Assembly (NCBI GenBank): GCA_914767715.1
Contig: OU612065.1
Coordinates: forward strand, 3,782,001-3,846,000
Length of the DNA: 64,000 nt
From: Membranipora membranacea
Lineage: Eukaryota > Bryozoa > Gymnolaemata > Cheilostomatida > Membraniporidae
Direction of reading: 5' to 3'
In this document: positions 37,968 to 49,400 of the stretch, piece by piece
Layout of the letters: each line of letters opens with the position of its first letter
Position numbering within the stretch: position 1 is the stretch's first letter
Made by a program: the position numbers and the translations under genes
The notes under the pieces: generated by a model
What the model was told of the DNA's origin: nothing
The model's database searches: none
Seen by the model: the letters and a program-made list of their open reading frames with translations, nothing else

Positions 37968-38917
37968 ATGTCAGAGTAAATAAGTGTACTCAAGAAAAGT
38001 GTTGGAGCAGGAAACAATATAATATATATCCTTCAATTTCTTGGGTCTTTTTTAGCACTTTTATTGACACATTTCGACAATGATCTTCCAAGTTTGTCAA
38101 TAAAATCACAAAAATAATATAATATGTTGACAAAATAGACCAGATCCTCAACAAAATAAACATAAAACTACAAAAACCTCTAATAAACCAATTTTTGAGA
38201 TTACTGCGAGTGCGCGATATGTTTCCATTTCCTCCGATGCGAATCAGCAGGATATGCATCTATCATGAAATCAGCTTCAGGGTTAATCTTCCTTCACAAT
38301 GACCTTAGTTCATGATTCATAGCAAGTATTGATCAATTTCCTACAAAAGAGAATTTAATTCAGCCTACAGAACTTACAAGACATAGTTACTTTCCCTTTC
38401 AAAAGGACAGACAACTTCAAGTACTACTATACGTACTTTTAATTATGCTATGCTATGCTGATAGGCCAATACAGAAACCTACAACCAATCATTGGTATGG
38501 GCTCATAAACCAATCAGATGTCTATTTAAGTGTGATGCAGAATGGCTATTCAAGGATTCAAGATTCTTTGGATTCAATATTTCAAAAATGTGTGTTAGCC
38601 CCCATGACACAGCAAGGGCACTGAGAAGTTTGCAAGCACTAAAGTGAAACAAACCAATGACAACTCATAAAAATGTGTACTGATTGATCTGCTCCTGAAA
38701 ATGGAATGCTTTGCATGTTTAGCAGCACTGCCTGTTGTGATCTGGAGAGTGGATTAACAGACATGCATGGCAATGAAGTATTCCACTTTCAGCAGCAGAT
38801 CAGTAAATCCCAATCAACAGCATCAGCCGCATAGATTAGCGAAATGCTATTCAATATTGCTGCTTAATAGCAATCAACTGTTATCAGCGTACTTATTTAT
38901 AGTAGATGGGCTGCTGC

Positions 38918-39012
38918 AACAGGTCTACTACAACAAAACCTTCTGAGTCTCTGGCAACATTGTTGTCAAACATTTCCGGCGACCTGCAGGCCTTCTTTGG
39001 AGTAGACCTGTG
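38918..39012. mobile_element. Diverged ~95-bp relative of the hairpin MITE
   Basis: It starts AACAGGTCTACTAC and ends GGAGTAGACCTGTG, matching the termini of 24408-24513. Internal blocks CAAAACCT, GGCAACATTGTT and GTCAAACATT are also shared. The arms no longer pair well. The flanking octamers GCTGCTGC and ACTGCTGT match at 6 of 8 positions, consistent with a decayed 8-bp duplication. Confidence 0.7.
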
Positions 39013-40564
39013 ACTGCTGTATTTCTTAAGTGTGGGCTTGGGGTGAGGAAGCATGGAAGTTGCTCTTTGATGATAGAAACCTTTAGGGGAAAGTAACATA
39101 AATAGTACATAGATACATACATACATATATACTTGCATATCGGCCCTATTGATATCAGACGATTTGATATTGTTATTGTGTTGTTAGAATTTTACTTTAT
39201 GTGATATTAATCAATTTTTATTACAGTGACTGGCGACCATTGGGAGCTGATATTCTGGTGAAAGTATCTTCTTGCAAGGGGCTCGCATGGTTTCTCCCAT
39301 TTTTCTACCATATTAAGCGTAAGTATTACTGAAATTGTGCTAGAAATTTGTTGGCCTGCTTTTCTGGCGCGTCACAGTTGGACGTTTCAAGAAATTTGGT
39401 TAGCAAGAATCTTTTGACGGTAGAAATTGTGATGATGTTAAGCGAAGTGTAAGTTTTTATGAATATCTGTTCCTTGATTTTGATGTAAATATTTTAGTGA
39501 GTTTTAACATCTCAATATGAATGGAAATGAATTTTTGAAAAAACCCTGCAGGAAATTGTAGATTTTCCACTCACCCTTGCACAGGAGATAATATGACTGC
39601 CTGGCTCTAGAAGCTCTCTCTGACCACAATTAACGCAGTTACAATTAGAGACACCACGCCCCTCGCTCTTTGTCATCTGGTATTCTTTTAATATCCTATT
39701 AGCCTATGTTGCTTGCGCAGAAAGTAATTCACATAATCTAGTAATTCCTCGGCTTATTCTTTTAATTGATTACTTGGACTGTGCCAAAGTTGTATTATTA
39801 GAAATGTTGCTGTTTAGTACCAAACAGAAGATTGGGCAGCCCCTAAAGAGGAACACAAGGTGCCCTAAATCCTCATACTGAGAATGTGTTACATCCTAGT
39901 AAACTAGAATGCATTCTAGATGTGAGGCCATAAATGACCTCCTCAACGGGGTTTGCAGCAAGCTGCCAAAACTGAAACTGGCACTTATCGGCCATTGGCG
40001 GTGACACTTTGATCTAAGCCAATACGCCGAGAAATTTTTCAATAGAGTTTAATAAAATTATTGGAATCTGAGAAATTTTGGTAGCCTTGCAATGGTGATT
40101 GTCTAGGGGTAAGCTATGTGCACTGTCATAAAAGAAATGTCAGTAACTGTTTCGATGAAAAGTTTGAAGGGCTTCCCTTGCGCTATATATAATTTTTGCC
40201 ATTGGGATATATTGCTCCTACTAGGGTCGGACATGACATTAGGAATTAAAACGATTCACACTCCTCAACTTTCAGATGCTGACTGGGATTTTCCAAATAA
40301 TCTATTTGCTGTGTCTTGTTTATCCTTAAAAAATGGATCAAACTTGATCTAGCCCTCACACAAGTGTCCCGCCCCAAGAAGAGGCCTGGTGAATTTGTGT
40401 CCTAAAGTTTTATAGCCTTCACATCATGGTGCACTTTACCAGTAGTGCTTAATTTTCAGAATACATTTTGGGAAAGGATTTCTTCTTCTTCTTCTAGAGA
40501 AACTCATATCACCACTGCCAACCATCAGCCTGTAACCAAGTGAGATATGAAGTAAGACACAACT

Positions 40565-43500
40565 ATGGTGCTGGAGACATACATGAACCTAAGTAAAAAA
40601 GTCTATGACTATAACTCTGCAAAGGTTGACTGGTGCGAGGCCAATTATGTGATTACTCCCAAAATAGCGGAGTTTTTCAATACGGTAATGTTCTGTTGTT
40701 ATAATATTCAGTAATAACGATATGCTCAGACTCACCAATGACTGCATTATTTTAACGCTAACTGACAACCTTACAAGGGTCCAAGGTCACAATTACAATT
40801 CTCAGGATTTGTACCTTTCCATGCATGATTCCCAAGTTGCTTCTTTCTTCAAGTAAATAGGTTCTCTAGCAAGATGGAATAGGTTTTCAGGTGTCAGAAA
40901 ATTTAACACAATGTGTAGTCGGTTTTTTACATAGACTTGGAAAGATCTTATAGTATTTTGAATATAAACCAACACAATATAGACAGTTTTCTGAGCTCTT
41001 ATTTATGCCTCAATTCGGAGTTGTCCTCTCTCCAGTTTGGTACTTTTAACCCACGCCGCATAGGAAAAACCTGCTGAAAGAGTGTTATCTTGAAAACCGC
41101 TTATGTTAGGATAAAAATGAGTTTTGATTCAGAGTCTGCACCATTGAAAACCTTGGGAGACAGGGTTTCCAAATCACTGGAGGCTTGAATGTTGATAAAT
41201 CTTAATTTTAGTGACGAAACTCATGAAAAATTCTGCCAAATTGTCCGCAAAACAGGCAGAAAATGATATAATTTACTATCCAAATACTTACATTTTTTCT
41301 CAAACTATGTCCATATTAGTTTTCAACGCGGCAGATTCTGAATCAAAAATAATTTTTATCCTATTATAAGCGGTTATCAAGATAACCATCTTTTCAGCAC
41401 GTTTTTCCTATGCAGCGTGGGTTAAAAGTACCAAACTGGAGAGAGGACAACTCCGAATTGAGGCCTAAATCAGAGCTCAGAAAACTGTCTATTGTAGATA
41501 AGTAATATACTGTTCCTGATCTACCCACCTGTTATCGCTGTGCTGATGAAGGACTATGTTAAAAAGGTAAGGGGAATCATGTCTATATGAGTGAAAATGG
41601 TAGAGTTACTGTTCAACCTAGCTGACTATTATTAACAGCTCTATCAGCTGATAAACTTTGTATAGGATGTGGCTAAGTTGATAAGAGCGCCAGGTCATTA
41701 ATGCACAACTGTATAAGGTCCTGGGTTCAGACTCCATTGCAATCCGCTGATTGCTGCAGTTTTTTGGGTCCCAGGTGGTCTCCGACCTGCCTACAAACAG
41801 AGATCAACTTTGCATCATCGCCCGGGATGGAACATTTGATAAGACCTCCTTACTCAGACATATTTAAACGGAATTTGTGTTTTTTTTGTTGTGTCCTTAA
41901 AAATATCCAAAATCCTCGTTTTAGAGACCAAGCACTTCCAGTCCTTCTACAATCATAAATTCATTGTTAGTGAAACATAAGATTTTGGTCTCAAATAAGA
42001 AAGAAAATGAATGATGAATCCCATTTTGCAGATTGGTTGGGGTTTATATTTTGTGCTATCACTGCTGCTCTTGGTTGGTGCTGGTTCTTTCTACTATCAT
42101 GCTACCCTCAGCGTTGTTGGTCAACTTGTGGATCAAATTGCTATACTACTTGTAATGCTGGCCGGAATAGGAGTGTGGCTACCCAAAGCATACATGCCAA
42201 AGATGGTTAAGAAGAAAAGGTAATGTCTCCCATAGCCATGGCTATGCAAACTCCTCTCTTTACATGCACCAAACATTACAATACTTGGGATCTTTTTTCT
42301 TCATTTTATTGGTTTACACTTCAATATTGGCCAGGTTTCCGACTGAACCCATACCCAAAAAAATATGCAAAAGGCAAAAATGGTAATATAATACAGAATT
42401 ACAGGTTAATCAGTAAACTCGCTCCCACAGTTCGATACAGTCATAGTGATTTTAATTTTAAATGTTATTTTAACAGATCACGGTTTAAGCTGGTGATAAT
42501 ACTGCCTGTAACTCTGACTATCACTGGACTTAGTTTCATCATCCCGAAGCTAAATGCATTCTTCTTGATGTTTTTGGCTGCCCCTGCTATCACCATGCTT
42601 GTTATTGGATATCGCAGGTTTGTTGACTATTTGAAATGGGTGGTTTGAAGACGTCATAAGCTTCAACCTCAACTAGTATGAGGATTAATTCGACATTTAC
42701 CTTCAATTAATATAGAAATATAGAAATGGTCATTACAATCAGCAATTTATGTTTTAGCAGCAACTTCTAGTTTGAGCTTCTCAAACTCCTGTTCGTCCCC
42801 CTTGCCCGACAACCCCCAGATCATAGGATGTATGTTGTTAATATATTGTGAATTGTATTGTGTTTCGTTGTTCTTACATTATTGCTAAGAATATATGTTT
42901 CATATATCTTGGTCTTGACCCTTTGGCTTTCATTACAGACATCCTGACTGGAAGATAAGATCACTGGCCATCCGGGCTGCGATGTGCTGGTTCCTGGCCG
43001 TGGTTGTTTGGCTCAATGACAAGTTTCTATGTGACGTGTTCTGGATTAATTTTCCATATCTCCATGCTATCTGGCATGTCTACATATCTATAGCAGGGAT
43101 GATGGGGTGTGTTTTATTCTCTTATTTCCATGTGGATGCTGAGTTTCCGCAATATAGCGCAAAATTAAGGTTAGTGGACTGATTTCTATTAAGTTGAAAT
43201 TCTATCTTTCTATCTATCTACCATCTTTTGCTGTACATTCCAACAATTTTTAGGCCATATGATTGATGTACGTTGCAGTCCTGCACAATTTTTTGTTTTC
43301 TAATTCTCATCCCGCCATCATGAATTTTTAATTAACGTTCCGGGAAAAACACTGTACCGCCACCCAAGTATATCACTTGTCTCTGAAGTCTCTTCTTATA
43401 ACTTATAGTCTTGTGTGAGCCTAAAGTTGAATTTTTTGTTTTGTTTGACAGATACTGGCCTTTAGAAGGGGGATGTTGGGATTTGGTCCTCATACCATAT

Positions 43501-43632
43501 GTTACATTAGTCCGGAAAAATCGAACAGCCGGACACACCGTGGACCTAAGTGATGTGCAGAACCAACTGCCTACAGTGACTGGGTCCATTGGTCATATAT
43601 ACACCATATCATACCCACCAGGGAATGTGTAA
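40565..43632 (+). CDS. ACER: Alkaline ceramidase (ACER family)
   Basis: Alkaline ceramidases are seven-pass membrane amidases of the ER and Golgi that split ceramide into sphingosine and fatty acid. Exons: 40565-40684, 41498-41566, 42032-42219, 42477-42617, 42939-43169 and 43452-43632. They total 930 nt, 309 aa plus stop, somewhat longer than the usual 260-280 aa because of the C-terminus. The calcium-site motif is intact: D22, W23, E25 and N27 in VDWCEANY, and E36 in IAEFFNT, the same spacing as ACER3 D19/W20/E22/N24/E33. The zinc ligands are H86 in GSFYYHATLS and H215/H219 in LHAIWH. Several hydrophobic segments lie between these motifs. Which vertebrate paralogue (ACER1-3) it is closest to was not resolved. 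Intron 1 carries a large inverted-repeat insertion that ends next to exon 2. Confidence 0.93.
40979..41492. mobile_element. Inverted-repeat element in ACER intron 1, ~0.5 kb
   Basis: The left arm, 40979 to about 41166, is repeated in inverted orientation at about 41316-41492 with high identity. Arms begin ATAGACAGTTTTCTGAGCTC and include CAATTCGGAGTTGTCCTCTC and CCAGTTTGGTACTTTTAACC. The ~150-bp centre has no open frame. Flanking TA dinucleotides are compatible with a Tc1/mariner-type target, but this is weak. The right end stops 5 bp before the first base of ACER exon 2 (41498). Confidence 0.88.
41655..41727 (+). repeat. tRNA-like relic (possible SINE head) in ACER intron 2
   Basis: TGGCTAAGTTGATAAGAGC resembles a polymerase III A-box. 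About 45 bp later, GGTTCAGACTCC matches a B-box with one inserted base. The acceptor stem does not pair well, so this is a pseudogene or SINE fragment rather than a working tRNA. Confidence 0.4.
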
Positions 43633-44990
43633 TGAGAAGGGTACCTTATCCAAGGATGAGATATTTCTCTTTATATAATTATAGTAAACTGAGACCTTTA
43701 TCTTGACAATGGTTTACTATGAAAAATAATAATTGCACCTATTCATTACATGATGGGTATAGTATGCTTAAAATATGATTTTAATATAAAAAATTCAAAT
43801 GCTTTTCATGTTTGTGATAATGTTAAATATGACGACTTGATGACATTTCATGTTGAAACAAACTCAGAATCAAATTTCCGTGATGCTGTAGCAATTAAAA
43901 GATAGGAACTCAAAATATATGAGAGAGTTCGCATAATTTTATAGAACAGTGGTGGTAAACATAAGGCGTAATAATACTGGTAATTTTACTCCTTTATGTC
44001 TACAAACGGCTTTATGTCAAAGCGGCTTCGTATGTGAGAATTTTCAAAAAGAATTTGTCTGGCCTTAGTGCTGGAGCTTTTGACAGCGTGTTTGACGTTA
44101 TTGATAAATGGCGCAAAATGTATCTACCTTTGATGGTCTATGCTGATATTGATACATTTGATATACTGCTGAAATTTGTGGTGTGTGTCATCTAAACAGC
44201 AATATAGTGGAAAAAAAGCAAAAAATTTTGCACTTCTCTATTCAATCTGTCTCAAATCGTTGCTTAAAATTTCGCATTATATCATCAAAGTTAAAAAACC
44301 ACACGCATTATGACGTGACATAAAAAGCCACTTTGGGCTCATCAAATATCATTTTCAACCTAAAATTAGGATGAACTATGCCTCTAAGAATGAATGTAAC
44401 CTGTTTTCAATTTTCTAGCAATCAATGTAGCGCAGCCATCCACTTTGCTAAAAACAGCCTTCTCGGCCTCATTTCTCCGATAAAATGACGCAACATCATC
44501 CAATCACGTTTTTGATGAACTATTAGCGATCAGTAGCTCAGCAGCTTTCCAACGGTATATAAAATGTGCAAATCGGTCAACGCTGGTATCATAACCTTAA
44601 CGTATAAAAAGTTTGCAGGATTTTGGTGGAATTATTTTTGAACGTACAGCCAATCTCTTTCGTAATATTTTTTTGTGGTTTTGTTGATTTAGCTAAAATC
44701 ATTATTACAATTTTGGTCCAAGATTTCAAAAAATTTTCTTCTAAGTTATTCAATGAACTCCCTTCATTGAATAGCCCAATGCATTCATAGATTTTTTCCT
44801 GTAGATTTTGGTGAAATCAGCGATAAAAAATACACAAAGTTTTTCTCAGGATTTGTGAGGGGACGCCTTCGAATGTGGAAAGTCAATCCTTTCATTATCT
44901 GTTTTAGGGTATTGTAAACACTTCTGAAATCAACAGTAAAATATACAGTGTTTTGCTCCTGGATTGATGAGAATTGCGGCCTACGATCGC

Positions 44991-45013
44991 AACAAAGCTC
45001 GTCAAGACAGGCT
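44991..45013 (+). repeat. Single-arm relative of the 37.9 kb foldback
   Basis: AACAAAGCTCGTCAAGACAG then GCT matches one arm of the 37909-37958 palindrome with one substitution (C for T). The second arm is absent. A shorter match, GCCTGTCTTGACAA, occurs at 7279-7292. Confidence 0.6.
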
Positions 45014-45324
45014 GCTACCAAACTCCGAGCTCACATCCTGCCAAATCATATAGAATAGGTTTAGAGTTATCTTTTCATGTACATGTTCAACTTATTGGCC
45101 GTTGTTCTCAAAATTCTATTGAACTAGGCTGTACTGGACACACCCACATTCCTGACTAAGAACCCCAGGAACATTGATGTCTTCAGCTCACTGTCATGTA
45201 ATGGGAAGTCAGTGTGAGTGTGAGGACCAGCTGTTGATTCATGCTGGAGTACTTCTGGTCAGCTTGAGAGGCAGATGCTGCTGCGATGAGTGTAGTATAA
45301 CCTTTCTAAAGGTAACAAGTGTCT

Positions 45325-45750
45325 TCATAGGCCTACTAGAATCAGTGTTAGTAGGCCACTGAGATTTTTTAGGGGCCAGTCAAACCTTTGACTGGTCACT
45401 TGTTTGACTCTGGTTTTAAAGTAGTAGTGTATACCTGTGATTTTAGCAGTTGACTCCTGACCATAGGATAGGACTGCCGCATTTTCTAACTTTGGGCTTA
45501 GGAATGGCGGCAGTCCTTTGCTCCTGATCACTTTTCACAAGGGTGGGTGGGCAAATGGGAGAAATAATGAGAAGGGATGTTCTCCATTCTTTTACTTTTC
45601 CTCTCCCCTCCACCAAGCACCGGCTCCCAGTGGTAAGGGGCCTATTGCAGTGTGGTTTAGTACCCTATCCTCCAGGGGCCCGCTATCAACGATTCACATT
45701 GTGTTGGACCTGATTGGCAATTGAGTTGGATTTTGGAGGCCAATCAGGGG
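45325..45750. repeat. Cluster of four short hairpins
   Basis: GGCCTACT pairs with AGTAGGCC (about 45329-45357). CCAGTCAAA pairs with TTTGACTGG (about 45376-45396). AGGACTGCCGC and its neighbours pair with GCGGCAGTCCT (45470-45517). CCTGATTGGC pairs with GCCAATCAGG (about 45708-45748). None has clear flanking direct repeats. Confidence 0.65.
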
Positions 45751-46034
45751 GAAAAACACTGGCTACGCGACCTGGGGCTTGCAAGTTTTGTTTTTGGCTA
45801 TTTATGCTGTATCAACCAGTCCACCAAGAAGTTGGAGAAACCACCTTTTGGCTGGTTGATGCTGTACTATATGCGGTGGCTTTTAATGTGGATCCCAACA
45901 TCACTCCTTGCGAAGACCTCCGTCATCACAGTGTGATGGAGTTTGTGTGTTAAAATGCCCCAGCCAACACACAGCTATCGGGGTTGAGTGCATGTGTTTG
46001 TAGCACAGGCCTACTGTAGGTTGTGCATATCAAT

Positions 46035-46115
46035 TGGGTGTGTGCCCAAGTGGTCGAGGCATTATTTTTCTCCCCGGAGCAATTGTAGTTTACTGTTTCA
46101 AATCAAGACTGGGTA
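46035..46115 (+). repeat. Weak Leu/Ser-type tRNA-like stretch
   Basis: TGTGCCCAAGTGGTCGAGGC resembles the A-box region of a class II tRNA, and GTTTCAAATC about 55 bp later resembles a B-box. There is no convincing cloverleaf, so it is probably a SINE or tRNA relic. Confidence 0.25.
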
Positions 46116-46484
46116 CGCATGAAGACTCTCCCTGTTTAGCGACGAAACACTACTCACAATGCAGCCTCCCTAATTCTCTCTGTCTCCCTCTTCCTGTTAA
46201 AACAGCTATTTACATAACATTATCTAAGATCTGGAGAAAGCCAACTGATTGTCTGTCTGGCTGACTGGTTTTATCCCTCCAATAGGTATCTTATCACAGC
46301 CCAGTGATTGGCAAAGCAACTGATAAACCACCAATACTGTAGATAACTATTCCCTTCTTTTACAGATTCGCCTGAAATATTAGTCTTGTACAGTTGGAAC
46401 TATTCGTATCCAGTGTTGGAATTCCTTGCTTTGAAGACCATGAAGAGTGATCATTGAGGCTGTACGAATTTTAACGGTGTCTCT

Positions 46485-49400
46485 ATGGGGGCAAGAAGTT
46501 TTATCAGTGTGCTGTTAAGCAGGATTTTACTTCCAATATTTTTACTTGCTGGTAAGTGGGTCATTTACGTGGGGTAGATCACAAAAAAAGGAAAATGGTG
46601 ATTTCCTAATGTTTAAGGAGTTATTTATTTAATGAAATCACATGGTTATCTTGAACGCTTACAAGTATTTTTATTGACAATGATGTATATACATTGTACC
46701 GTGTTGTTGAGAATGTCTTGACCATCGTATATTATTGATACGAACAGCACAGTCTGAGGCTGAATACAGATAATACTATTTGTCACAGTCACATTTTTTG
46801 TCTGTGCTTATTCGCCATTAGCTGTGAGGTTTGGGGTCAATTATTATTCTATATTTATAAAAAAAATATTGTAATGATAATACTTGAATAATAGAGCCAG
46901 TTTGGGAGAGGGGGGGAAAGATTAATCAATGTGGCCATGCATTGTAGTTTGTTAGGACATGTGAATTGTTGAAGATCTTTGGACATCTTCTTTTGATATC
47001 GTGTAGTTAGATATATATATAATTATATATAAATATATATACATATATATTAGCAGAACTTCCGCTGTCATGACAATGTTGAATTTGTTGAGCTGTTTTT
47101 TTTTCTGTTGATTCAGAATATGTGTTGGCTTTTTACAACATAGCCATGTAATTCCAGTATTTATGTCATTTTAGCATCGATTCTCCGGCAGAATATACTC
47201 TCATTTATATACTTCCTACTCTTATTGGTGTCACCCATAATCAGGAGGAACAAATATGCGTTTGATGGTAAGTTACTGCCTACATGCCTACATGAATTTG
47301 CCATCCTGTATTTGATAAAACTGGTTGCCTGATACAATATTTGCGTGGTTCAGGAATAAGTAATTCAGCCTGTTTGTTGATTCCACCCTGTTCATCCAAC
47401 TCATGAAAAATGCTGGTACCAGATGGCATAGGTTTTTCTTCCCACATAATAGACAGTTATGGCTGTGTGAGAATGACACAAGTGGGCATAACCATTACCC
47501 CCAGGTCAAGTAATGTAACATCTGGTCATTGTCATCATGCCTAAATGATCTCGCTACATACTAGTAATGGCCGATTGTATCTCTGTTTACAGGTGGTTTC
47601 AAGGCCTACATTTTAGTTGTCTTAGTGTACAGTGTTTTGGTATGCGCAGCTCATGTAGTGTTCCAGGCATATCTGTTATTATACGCAGCTGTCGAACAGG
47701 AACATTACGGCCAAGTCATGAAGTCTTGTAACGGTGAGAAATACAATAAATTTTGCCCAGTTACTTATTTCAAATTCACATTGTTCCAGATGACATTAGG
47801 ATGCCATCTCAGATGCTTATCCCAGATGGTCCCAGTCTTATGTTCACATTATAAAATTCATCCCAGGCTAGCAATTAGGTTTTTGTCTGGGATAGTGCCC
47901 AGATGCAAAATAAGTCTGGGTCCGTCTGGGACAGCATCGGGAAAGTTTGACGCTTACAAACTTTCCAGATACTATCCCAGACAGTCTGGGATTGTGTCAT
48001 ATTCATGTTCACATTGACTGGGATGGCTATCTGGGATAGTCGTCTGGGACAATGTGCACCAGCCATTAGGCCCAGCATTATGCTGTGCTCTTCCGTGATC
48101 CAATCTCCCACACAATGAGATTTAATGCTAAATGCACGTTTCTGTCGCTCCATGGTATCACCCACTGCTTCAGCTCACTAAATCTCTAAAATGATGTTAT
48201 GATATCGAATTTCTGTTTTATGCTGTCCTAAAGAACAACCTATTTATGTCTATTCAACTGTTTCAGGAACACTTGTCAAAAATCTCCAATGGATTGGTCT
48301 ATCAAGGTATGTTGAATATGATATGATAGGATAGCTTCATGTGTATGTTTGTTATACAATGCCTTACAAACACGACTTTTGTTTAATTATAGGTTCCTGT
48401 TGTCATGCCACTATTTCATGATATTATATTAGCCTGATGGGTCTGGCAGATTAATTTATTTGAGTAGACACTATTATTTTCAGGTTCTGCCTATTTTCAC
48501 CTAATATAGTAACCTCAAAGGGCATTGGTAACATAATTAGGTATAAATAAAGTATGTTATAAATCATGGGTATTCAATTGCCCTACATTTATTTTTGCCA
48601 TTCTTCTTCTGTATGCCGAGTAAATTCAAATTTCATATACAGTGTATTATAAAAGCTATGATGATCTCCACATATATATCTAATATTGATAATTTTGAAG
48701 GTTGGACGCTCCGCAGGCGGAGGCATACCATGCTGTCAGATTACTGCTGCCCGATTTCGTTGTACTCATCATATCAGCAATCACATATACAATACTAAAA
48801 CGGGTACTGATACCTGTATCTGAAGGACGACGCGCCTCATCTGGACAGGAACTGCCTGTGCAAAACAAGTCCAAACAGCCTGGTGTCATCCACAAATATG
48901 TAGAGACTGCTGGCGAGTTATCCATAGTGATACTGCTAGGTTTGTAATAAGTTATAGAAGTTCTCTGATAATTATGGCTAAGCCTATGAAAGCACAGTGA
49001 CAATCTTTTGTTTCATAAGAAATTAGACCGGTGTTTATTTTGGTCATTCATATATCCAGTCTCGTCATCCTGTAAAAACTTTACAGCCTGTAAAACTTTA
49101 CAGCCTGTAAAACTTTACAGCCTGTAAAACTTGGTCAAAGTCAAAAACTTCTCTTATCACTCTAATCAAGCTTATCTCTGACTGCCTGACTAAATAATAT
49201 GTTCCTCCATGTATCAGATTTGGATGATTGAGTAGTGAGTATATGACATAGACCATATAATTTATCTATGGTCTCTGTATGTAATATGAATTATGTTGTG
49301 TAGAGGTCATGATACATATCATGACCTAGCCTTGTTCACCGGCCCGGTGAACAAGGCTAATCATGACCGCTAATCTACCATCCATATATCTGATCCTTCG

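Larger units (their letters stand above)
37280..40564. other. Intergenic region between GCM and ACER
   Basis: No coding exon was recognised. It holds the 50-bp foldback insertion (37909-37958) and a diverged copy of the hairpin MITE (38918-39012). The first few hundred bases should be GCM 3' UTR. A 5' non-coding exon of ACER could lie in the last kilobase but cannot be pinned down. Confidence 0.6.
43633..46484. other. Intergenic region between ACER and Piezo
   Basis: No coding exon was recognised. The first part should be ACER 3' UTR, and the Piezo promoter and 5' UTR should lie toward 46.3-46.48 kb. It contains a single-arm match to the TAGCCT foldback sequence (44991-45013), a cluster of hairpins (45325-45750) and a weak tRNA-like stretch (46035-46115). 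Confidence 0.6.

Noticed and set aside
38893-39138. 81-aa minus-strand frame
   Set aside because: Overlaps the diverged hairpin MITE; no conserved domain, and adjacent frames are open by chance.
42007-42210. 67-aa cysteine-rich frame
   Set aside because: Out-of-frame shadow of ACER exon 3, whose correct frame gives the conserved GSFYYHATLS.
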